The position numbers and the translations under genes were made by a program. This document shows positions 57,553 to 64,000 of a DNA stretch of 64,000 bases, piece after piece. Position 1 is the stretch's first letter, and each line of letters opens with the position of its first letter. The stretch comes from Leclercia sp. LSNIH1 (GTDB lineage: Bacteria; Pseudomonadota; Gammaproteobacteria; Enterobacterales; Enterobacteriaceae). Location: positions 3,472,001-3,536,000 of the forward strand of contig NZ_CP026167.1 of NCBI RefSeq assembly GCF_002902985.1, read 5' to 3'. The notes below the pieces were generated by a model that saw only the letters and a program-made list of their open reading frames with translations, was not told where the DNA came from and searched no databases.

Positions 57553-59598
57553 ATGCAGCAGTTAGCCAGCTTCTTGTCCGGTACCTGGCAGTCAGGCCGG
57601 GGCCGTGAGCGCACCATTCAACACGCCATCAGCGGTGAATCCCTCTGGTCCGTTACCAGCGAAGGGCTGGATATGGCCGCCGCACGTCGCTACGCCATTG
57701 AGAAAGGCGGCGAAGCGCTTCATGCCATGACCTTTATCGAACGTGCCGCCATGCTGAAAGCGGTGGCGAAACATCTGCTGAGCCAGAAAGAGACCTTTTA
57801 TGCGCTGTCGGCACAGACCGGGGCGACCCGCGCCGACAGCTGGGTGGATATCGAGGGCGGGATCGGCACCCTCTTTACCTTCGCCAGCCTGGGCAGCCGC
57901 GAACTGCCGGACGATACCCTGTGGCCGGAAGATGAGCTGATCCCGCTTTCAAAAGAGGGCGGATTTGCCGCGCGCCACGTGCTGACCTCGAAGTCCGGCG
58001 TGGCCGTCCACATCAATGCGTTCAACTTCCCCTGCTGGGGAATGCTGGAAAAGCTGGCCCCGACCTGGCTGGCGGGGATGCCTGCCATTATTAAACCGGC
58101 CACCGCCACCGCCCAGGTGACCCAGGCGATGGTGAAAGCGATCGTCGACAGCGGCCTGGTGCCGGAGGGCGCCATCAGCCTGATCTGCGGCGGCGCGGGG
58201 GATCTGCTCGACCAGCTCGACAGCCAGGACGTGGTGACCTTTACCGGCTCCGCCGACACTGGCCAGAAGCTGCGCGTCCATCCGAACATCGTGGCAAAAT
58301 CGATTCCCTTCACCATGGAAGCGGACTCCCTGAACTGCTGCGTGCTGGGGGATGACGTCACCCCGGAGCAGCCGGAGTTTGCCCTTTTCATTCGCGAAGT
58401 GGTGCGGGAGATGACCGCGAAAGCCGGGCAGAAATGTACCGCGATCCGCCGCATCATCGTTCCGCAGGCGCAGGTGGAGGCTGTCAGCCAGGCGCTGATC
58501 GCCCGGCTGGAAAAAGTGGCTGTCGGCGACCCGGCTCAGGAAGGGATCAAAATGGGCTCACTGGTCAACGCCGAGCAGCGCGCTGACGTGCAGGAGAAAG
58601 TGGATACTTTAGTCACGGCGGGCTGCCAGATTCGTCTGGGCGGGAAAGCCGACCTGAACGCTGCCGGGGCCTTCTTCCCGCCGACGCTGCTGTTCTGCCC
58701 GCAGCCGGATGAAACCCCTGCCGTCCATGCCACCGAAGCCTTTGGCCCGGTCGCCACTCTGATGCCGTATCAGGATCGCGAGCACGCCATGGCCCTTGCC
58801 CGCGCCGGGGAAGGCAGTCTCGCCGGGACGCTGGTCACCGCCGATCTGCGCCTTGCGCGTCAGTTTATCGCCGGCGCCGCCCGCGCCCACGGCCGTATCC
58901 AGATCCTCAACGAAGAGTCGGCCAAAGAGTCCACCGGCCACGGCTCCCCGCTGCCGCAGCTGGTGCACGGCGGCCCGGGCCGCGCCGGGGGTGGTGAGGA
59001 GCTGGGCGGCCTGCGGGCGGTAAAACACTACCTGCAACGCACCGCCATCCAGGGCAGCCCGAGCATGCTGGCCGCCATCAGCCAGCAGTGGGTACGCGGC
59101 GCGCAGGTGCAGGAGGATCGCGTTCATCCGTTCCGCAAATACTTCGAGGAGTTACAGCCGGGCGACAGCCTCCTGACCCCGCGCCGTACCCTGACCGAAA
59201 CCGACATCGTTAACTTTGCCTGCCTGAGCGGGGATCATTTCTACGCCCATATGGACAAGATCGGCGCGGCGGAGTCGATTTTCGGCGAACGCGTGGTGCA
59301 CGGCTACTTCCTGATCTCCGCTGCGGCGGGTCTGTTCGTCGATGCGGGCGTCGGGCCGGTGATTGCCAACTACGGTATGGAGAACCTGCGCTTTATTGAG
59401 CCGGTGAAGCCGGGCGACACCATCCAGGTGCGTCTGACCTGTAAGCGCAAGACGCTGAAGAAACAGCGCACGGCGGACGAGAAACCGACCGGCGTGGTGG
59501 AATGGGCGGTTGAGATTTTCAACCAGCACCAGCAGCCGGTGGCGCTCTACTCGATCCTGACCCTCGTCTCCCGTCAGCGCGGAGATTTTGACGCCTGA
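57553..59598 (+). CDS. paaZ: Oxepin-CoA hydrolase/3-oxo-5,6-dehydrosuberyl-CoA semialdehyde dehydrogenase PaaZ
   Basis: 681 residues. Aldehyde dehydrogenase domain ([23 protein letters not shown], catalytic Cys in [11 protein letters not shown]) fused to a C-terminal MaoC hotdog hydratase ([33 protein letters not shown]). It opens the oxepin ring and oxidises the aldehyde. ATG 57553 gives the E. coli length; GGAGAG lies 8 bp upstream. The open frame from 57385 is 5' leader. Divergent from paaA. Confidence 0.96.
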   Translation: MQQLASFLSGTWQSGRGRERTIQHAISGESLWSVTSEGLDMAAARRYAIEKGGEALHAMTFIERAAMLKAVAKHLLSQKETFYALSAQTGATRADSWVDIEGGIGTLFTFASLGSRELPDDTLWPEDELIPLSKEGGFAARHVLTSKSGVAVHINAFNFPCWGMLEKLAPTWLAGMPAIIKPATATAQVTQAMVKAIVDSGLVPEGAISLICGGAGDLLDQLDSQDVVTFTGSADTGQKLRVHPNIVAKSIPFTMEADSLNCCVLGDDVTPEQPEFALFIREVVREMTAKAGQKCTAIRRIIVPQAQVEAVSQALIARLEKVAVGDPAQEGIKMGSLVNAEQRADVQEKVDTLVTAGCQIRLGGKADLNAAGAFFPPTLLFCPQPDETPAVHATEAFGPVATLMPYQDREHAMALARAGEGSLAGTLVTADLRLARQFIAGAARAHGRIQILNEESAKESTGHGSPLPQLVHGGPGRAGGGEELGGLRAVKHYLQRTAIQGSPSMLAAISQQWVRGAQVQEDRVHPFRKYFEELQPGDSLLTPRRTLTETDIVNFACLSGDHFYAHMDKIGAAESIFGERVVHGYFLISAAAGLFVDAGVGPVIANYGMENLRFIEPVKPGDTIQVRLTCKRKTLKKQRTADEKPTGVVEWAVEIFNQHQQPVALYSILTLVSRQRGDFDA

Positions 59599-59609
59599 TC
59601 CTCCTCCAT

Positions 59610-59640
59610 CCGGGTAACGTCGCGCACGTTACCCGGCTTC
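59610..59640 (+). terminator. Terminator-like hairpin after paaZ
   Basis: CCGGGTAACGT - CGCGC - ACGTTACCCGG, an 11-bp perfect stem 11 bp after the paaZ stop, followed by a poor T-tract (CTTCT). Confidence 0.65.
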
Positions 59641-59774
59641 TGGCACATCTGACAAAACATCTGGCAAATGCAGGCAAACGGTACTTAACGCGTTATTGCT
59701 ATGTTGGCAATGAATAAACCGCGCGCAGAACAGCGGTCCCGAGTGGATAACAACACATACAACAGAGGTTAATC

Positions 59775-62042
59775 ATGGGAAGCTCCTCCATTTTTTCTCC
59801 ACGTAAAACGGTGCTGGCGTTGGCCGTTGCCTGTCTCTTTTCCGGCCAGGTGCTGGCGCACGGTGGTGCAGCACATATGGTCGAAATGGATAAAACCCTG
59901 ACCGAATTTGGCGCTGATGTGAAATGGGACGACTATGCCCAGATGTTCACCATCAGCAAAGATGGGGCCTTTATCAAAGTGAAGCCGGGTGCCACAACCG
60001 CTATGGTCAACGGTAAACCGCTCACCCTGCAGGCGCCGGTGGTCATGAAAGACAATAAGGCCTGGATCGCCGATACCTTTGTTAACGATGTGTTCCAGTC
60101 CGGCCTTGACCAGACCTTCCAGGTCGAGAAGACCCCGCACCCGCTGAACGCCCTCTCCGCGGATGAGATCAAAGAGGCCGTCGGGATTGTGAAAGCCTCG
60201 CCGGACTTTAAACCGAATACCCGCTTCACGCAGATCGCGCTGGCCGAGCCGGACAAAGCCAAAGTGTGGGATTTCGTGCTGAACGGCACGGCGGTAGATG
60301 CGCCGCGTCAGGCCAATATCACCCTGCTGGACGGCAAATTTATCGTTGAAGCGCTAGTGGATCTGCAGGAGAAGAAAATCCTGCACTGGGAGCCGATCAA
60401 AGACGCCCACGGCATGGTGCTGCTGGATGACTTTATGGCGGTGCAGAAGATCGTCACCGGCAGCCCGGAGTATGCCGAGGCGCTGAAAAAACGCGGCATC
60501 AACGACCCGTCAAAGGTGATGACCACCCCGCTGACCGTCGGCTACTTTGACGGTAAGGATGGTCTGAAGCAGGAAGATCGCCTGCTGAAGGTGGTGAGCT
60601 ACCTGGATACCGGCGACGGCAACTACTGGGCGCACCCGATTGAGAACCTGGTGGCGGTGGTCGATCTGATCGAGAAGAAGATCGTCAAAATTGAAGAAGG
60701 CGCTGTCGTACCGGTGCCGATGCAGTCCCGCCCCTATGATGGCCGCGACCGCGAACCGGTGGTGCACAAACCGCTGGAGATTGTGGAGCCGGAAGGCAAG
60801 AACTACACCATTACCGGCAATATGATCCACTGGCAGAACTGGGATTTCCACCTGAGCCTCGACTCCCGCGTCGGGCCGATCATCTCCACCGTCACCTTTA
60901 ACGACAACGGCAAAAAACGCCAGGTGATGTACGAGGGATCGCTGGGCGGGATGATTGTCCCTTACGGCGACCCGGACGTGGGCTGGTATTTCAAAGCCTA
61001 TCTGGACTCCGGCGACTACGGCATGGGCACCCTCACCTCGCCGCTGGTGCGCGGTAAAGATGTGCCCTCCAACGCCGTGCTGCTGAATCAGACCATCCCG
61101 GATTACACCGGTGCGCCGATGGAAATCCCGCGGGCGATGGCGGTTTTTGAACGCTACGCCGGGCCGGAATATAAGCACCAGGAGATGAATCAGCCGAACG
61201 TCAGCACCGAACGCCGCGAGCTGGTGGTACGCTGGATTAGCACCGTGGGCAACTACGACTACATCTTCGACTGGATCTTCCATGAAAACGGCACTATCGG
61301 CATCGATGCCGGGGCGACCGGTATCGAAGCGGTAAAAGGGGTGATGGCGAAAACCATGCATGACCCGAGCGCCAAAGAGGATACGAAGTACGGCACTCTG
61401 ATTGACCACAACATTGTCGGCACCACCCACCAGCACATCTACAACTTCCGTCTGGATCTGGATGTGGATGGCACCAGCAACAGCCTGGTGGCGATGGATC
61501 CGGAGGTGAAGCCGAACACCGCAGGCGGCCCGCGCACCAGTACCATGCAGGTTAACCAGTACAACATCGACAGCGAGCAGCAGGCGGCACAGAAATTTGA
61601 CCCGGGCACCATTCGTCTACTGAGCAACACCAGCAAAGAGAACCGCATGGGTAATCCGGTCTCTTACCAGATCATCCCTTATGCGGGCGGTACGCACCCG
61701 GTGGCAACCGGCGCGAAATTCGCCCCGGATGAGTGGATCTATCATCGCCTCAGCTTTATGGATAAACAGCTGTGGGTGACCCGCTATCATCCGAACGAGA
61801 TGTACCCGGAGGGCAAATTCCCGAACCGCTCCTCCCATGACCAGGGGCTGGGCCAGTTCAGTAAAGATAACGAGTCGCTGAATAACCAGGATAACGTGGT
61901 GTGGATCACCACCGGTACCACCCACGTGGCCCGCGCCGAAGAGTGGCCGATCATGCCAACCGAGTGGGTGCATGCCCTGCTCAAACCGTGGAACTTCTTT
62001 GACGAGACGCCGTCGCTCGGCAAGAAGAAAGAGGGGCAGTGA
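59775..62042 (+). CDS. tynA: Primary amine oxidase (copper, topaquinone) TynA
   Basis: 755 residues. A signal peptide of about 28 residues (VLALAVACLFSGQVLA) sends it to the periplasm. Tyr494, in VGNYDYIFDW, is the residue that becomes topaquinone. Copper ligands include the THQHIYNF pair and a later His near HVARAEEWP. It oxidises phenylethylamine and tyramine to aldehydes, H2O2 and ammonia. Its product, phenylacetaldehyde, feeds the paa pathway after oxidation by FeaB, but feaB is not seen here (E. coli has feaR-feaB-tynA-paaZ). Own promoter; AGAGG precedes ATG. Confidence 0.96.
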   Translation: MGSSSIFSPRKTVLALAVACLFSGQVLAHGGAAHMVEMDKTLTEFGADVKWDDYAQMFTISKDGAFIKVKPGATTAMVNGKPLTLQAPVVMKDNKAWIADTFVNDVFQSGLDQTFQVEKTPHPLNALSADEIKEAVGIVKASPDFKPNTRFTQIALAEPDKAKVWDFVLNGTAVDAPRQANITLLDGKFIVEALVDLQEKKILHWEPIKDAHGMVLLDDFMAVQKIVTGSPEYAEALKKRGINDPSKVMTTPLTVGYFDGKDGLKQEDRLLKVVSYLDTGDGNYWAHPIENLVAVVDLIEKKIVKIEEGAVVPVPMQSRPYDGRDREPVVHKPLEIVEPEGKNYTITGNMIHWQNWDFHLSLDSRVGPIISTVTFNDNGKKRQVMYEGSLGGMIVPYGDPDVGWYFKAYLDSGDYGMGTLTSPLVRGKDVPSNAVLLNQTIPDYTGAPMEIPRAMAVFERYAGPEYKHQEMNQPNVSTERRELVVRWISTVGNYDYIFDWIFHENGTIGIDAGATGIEAVKGVMAKTMHDPSAKEDTKYGTLIDHNIVGTTHQHIYNFRLDLDVDGTSNSLVAMDPEVKPNTAGGPRTSTMQVNQYNIDSEQQAAQKFDPGTIRLLSNTSKENRMGNPVSYQIIPYAGGTHPVATGAKFAPDEWIYHRLSFMDKQLWVTRYHPNEMYPEGKFPNRSSHDQGLGQFSKDNESLNNQDNVVWITTGTTHVARAEEWPIMPTEWVHALLKPWNFFDETPSLGKKKEGQ

Positions 62043-62048
62043 TAAACA

Positions 62049-62072
62049 GCCGGGCATATTGCCCGGCTTTTT
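62049..62072 (+). terminator. Rho-independent terminator of tynA
   Basis: GCCGGGC - ATATT - GCCCGGC followed by TTTTTC, 7 bp after the stop codon. Confidence 0.87.
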
Positions 62073-62091
62073 CTTGTCGGTGCGGTTTGAT

Positions 62092-62194
62092 GTCGGGTGG
62101 CGGCTGCGCCTTACCCGACCTACGGGACCGTAGGCCCGTGCAAGCGCAGCGCCGCCGGGCATTGTCGGGTGGCGCTGCGCTTATCCGACCTACA
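62092..62194. repeat. REP cluster of three units
   Basis: Three REP-like units (GTCGGGTGGCGGCTGCGCC.., GGCCCGTGCAAGCGCAGCG.., GTCGGGTGGCGCTGCGC..) between tynA and the alkylsulfatase gene. Confidence 0.82.
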
Positions 62195-62220
62195 CCGCCA
62201 TTTAATTTCGCTTAAGTCGT

Positions 62221-62307
62221 TTATTTGCTGAACAGCTTCCCTTGCTTATAGTTAATCATACCCATGCCGTCCGGGTTGCCTTTCTTAAACCGTTTTTTTA
62301 TGGACAT
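62221..62307 (-). CDS. Possible 28-residue small protein or gene remnant
   Basis: On the minus strand MSIKKRFKKGNPDGMG... ends FSK-TAA at 62221. It is Lys-rich, and GGGAG lies about 11 bp upstream. It might be a real micro-protein or the end of a lost gene; the 316 bp between tynA and the alkylsulfatase otherwise hold only the terminator and REP units. Low confidence. Confidence 0.22.
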   Translation of the reverse strand: MSIKKRFKKGNPDGMGMINYKQGKLFSK

Positions 62308-62358
62308 CACACGAAGTTCTCCCTTACGTCGTTGTATGAACATTGAGAGGTTTTTAGG

Positions 62359-64000
62359 ATGAGATTCAACTTGATAGCAAGAAGCCTTGCGCTTGCAGGC
62401 GTTCTTATCTCTGCCGGCACTCCTGCATTTGCCGCAGAAGCGCCAAAAGAGGCTGCCGCCGCCACTCAGCAAGCCAATAATGCCCTCTTCAGCCAGCTGC
62501 CCTTCTCCGACAATGCCGATTTCACCGATGCCCATAAAGGCTTTATCGCTGCACTTCCGACCGAGGTGATCAAAGGCGAACAGGGCAATGTGGTCTGGGA
62601 TCCCCAGCAGTACGCCTTTATTAAAGAGGGGGACAAAGCGCCGGATACCGTCAACCCAAGCTTATGGCGTCAGGCGCAGCTGATTAATATCAGCGGTCTG
62701 TTTGAGGTCACGGATGGGGTCTATCAGATCCGAAACCTTGACCTGTCAAACATGACCATTATCGAAGGGGCGACCGGTATCACCGTGGTCGACCCGCTGG
62801 TCTCTGCTGAAACGGCAAAAGTCGGGATGGATCTCTATTACAAAAACCGCGGGCAGAAACCGGTGGTAGCGGTGATCTACACCCACAGCCACGTTGACCA
62901 CTACGGCGGCGTGCGCGGCGTGGTGGATGAGGCCGATGTCAAAGCCGGGAAAGTCAAAATCTACGCCCCGGCCGGCTTTATGGAAGCCGCCGTGGCAGAA
63001 AACATTATGGCCGGGAACGTCATGAGCCGCCGCGCCAGCTATATGTATGGCAACCTGCTGAAGCCGGATCCTAAAGGTCAGGTGGGCGCGGGGCTTGGCA
63101 CCACGACCTCCGCCGGGACCGTAACCCTGCTTGCGCCGACCAATATCATCGAAAAAGATGGACAGAAAGAGACCATCGACGGCCTGACCTATGACTTTAT
63201 GCTGGCGCCGGGCTCAGAAGCGCCGTCCGAAATGCTCTGGTACATCGAAGAGAAAAAACTGATCGAATCCGCCGAGGATGTCACCCACACCCTGCATAAC
63301 ACCTACTCCCTGCGCGGGGCGAAGATCCGCGAGCCGCTGCCGTGGTCAAAATATATCAACGAAGCCATTGTGCGCTGGGGTGATAAAGCCGAAGTGCTGA
63401 TGGCTCAGCACCACTGGCCAACCTGGGGCAATGAAAACGTCAATAAATTGCTGAAAAGCCAGCGAGACCTGTATCGCTACATCAACGACCAGACCCTGCG
63501 CATGGCGAACCAGGGCATGACCCGGGATGAAATTGCGGCAAACTTCAGACTGCCGGATTCGCTGGCGCACACCTGGGCTAACCGGGGCTACTACGGGTCG
63601 GTAAGTCACGACGTGAAAGCCACCTACGTGCTCTATCTCGGCTGGTTCGACGGCAACCCGGCGACACTGGATGAGCTGCCGCCGGAAGAGGCTGCGAAGA
63701 AATATGTAGACTACATGGGCGGCGCAGACGCCATTCTGCAGAAGGCCAAAACCGACTTCGACCAGGGTAACTATCGCTGGGTGGCGCAGGTGGTGAGCAA
63801 GGTGGTCTTTGCCGATCCGAACAACCAGGCGGCCCGTAACCTGGAGGCGGACGCGCTTGAGCAGTTAGGCTATCAGGCGGAATCGGGCCCGTGGCGTAAC
63901 TTCTACCTCACCGGCGCGCAGGAGCTGCGTAACGGCGTGGTGAAAGGGCCGACCCCGAACACCGCCAGCCCGGATACGGTGCGGGCGATGACCCCGGAGA
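62359..64000 (+). CDS. Alkyl/aryl-sulfatase, metallo-beta-lactamase fold (3' partial)
   Basis: 547 codons are visible; the gene runs off the window. Signal peptide of about 25 residues (LALAGVLISAGTPAFA). The zinc motif YTHSHVDHYGGVRG is the THxHxDH signature of SdsA1/YjcS-type alkylsulfatases. The domain order is metallo-beta-lactamase, then dimerisation domain (HTWANRGYYGSVSHD, YLGWFDGNPATL), with the C-terminal sterol-carrier-like domain cut. It cleaves primary or secondary alkyl sulfates such as SDS in the periplasm. Family members are about 660 residues, so roughly 110 are missing. GAGAGG lies 8 bp before the ATG. Confidence 0.9.
   Translation, partial: MRFNLIARSLALAGVLISAGTPAFAAEAPKEAAAATQQANNALFSQLPFSDNADFTDAHKGFIAALPTEVIKGEQGNVVWDPQQYAFIKEGDKAPDTVNPSLWRQAQLINISGLFEVTDGVYQIRNLDLSNMTIIEGATGITVVDPLVSAETAKVGMDLYYKNRGQKPVVAVIYTHSHVDHYGGVRGVVDEADVKAGKVKIYAPAGFMEAAVAENIMAGNVMSRRASYMYGNLLKPDPKGQVGAGLGTTTSAGTVTLLAPTNIIEKDGQKETIDGLTYDFMLAPGSEAPSEMLWYIEEKKLIESAEDVTHTLHNTYSLRGAKIREPLPWSKYINEAIVRWGDKAEVLMAQHHWPTWGNENVNKLLKSQRDLYRYINDQTLRMANQGMTRDEIAANFRLPDSLAHTWANRGYYGSVSHDVKATYVLYLGWFDGNPATLDELPPEEAAKKYVDYMGGADAILQKAKTDFDQGNYRWVAQVVSKVVFADPNNQAARNLEADALEQLGYQAESGPWRNFYLTGAQELRNGVVKGPTPNTASPDTVRAMTPE

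Overview
The window reads as chromosomal DNA of an Enterobacteriaceae close to Enterobacter, Lelliottia or Leclercia. Evidence is the GC-rich coding sequence, REP elements of enteric type between genes, and clear enteric orthologues in familiar blocks: cybB, gapC, aldA, ydcF, hrpA, azoR, then the phenylacetate (paa) cluster with tynA. Genus assignment is inference from gene content only. No rRNA, tRNA, CRISPR array, insertion sequence or prophage was seen.

Layout. 1-8.4 kb is an accessory stretch. It holds an NmrA-like reductase (cut by the window start), an AraC regulator divergent from a short-chain dehydrogenase, the biofilm-dispersal pair bdcR/bdcA with two palindromic operators, a GNAT enzyme divergent from a LysR regulator, a stand-alone UmuD with a near-perfect LexA box, a DapA-family aldolase beside a decayed transporter, and three small genes including a YmdF/YciG stress protein. 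8.4-26.6 kb is core-like: an MHS transporter coupled to cybB, an intact gapC, an alpha/beta hydrolase, aldA, ydcF, a second MHS transporter, a tripartite export operon (DHA2 pump, HlyD adaptor, outer-membrane factor), an O-methyltransferase, hrpA and azoR. 26.7-29.3 kb has an MFS transporter divergent from an XRE-cupin regulator plus acetyltransferase.

29.3-45.1 kb is the most interesting part: two divergent, tightly packed operons. Leftward: an OpgC-like acyltransferase, an outer-membrane beta-barrel, then a REC-PP2C phosphatase, a STAS antagonist and an RsbW-like kinase (a complete partner-switching module). Rightward: a BcsA-like GT2 synthase without a PilZ domain, three paralogous DUF3131 envelope proteins, a globin-like protein, a hybrid histidine kinase (two PAS, HK, two REC, Hpt) and a secreted GH2 glycosidase. 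I read this as a dedicated cell-surface or periplasmic polysaccharide locus with its own sensing and signalling. It lacks bcsB, bcsC, bcsZ and a c-di-GMP receptor domain, so it is not the standard cellulose operon. Product and function are not determined from sequence.

45.3-45.9 kb is a HigB2/HigA2-type toxin-antitoxin pair behind a perfect 32-bp palindrome. 46.1-59.6 kb is the full phenylacetate pathway: paaABCDEFGHIJK leftward, then the regulatory genes paaX and paaY, with paaZ divergent from paaA and TGATTC-type PaaX sites. Then come tynA (amine oxidase, feeding phenylethylamine toward phenylacetate; feaB is absent here) and an alkylsulfatase cut by the window end.
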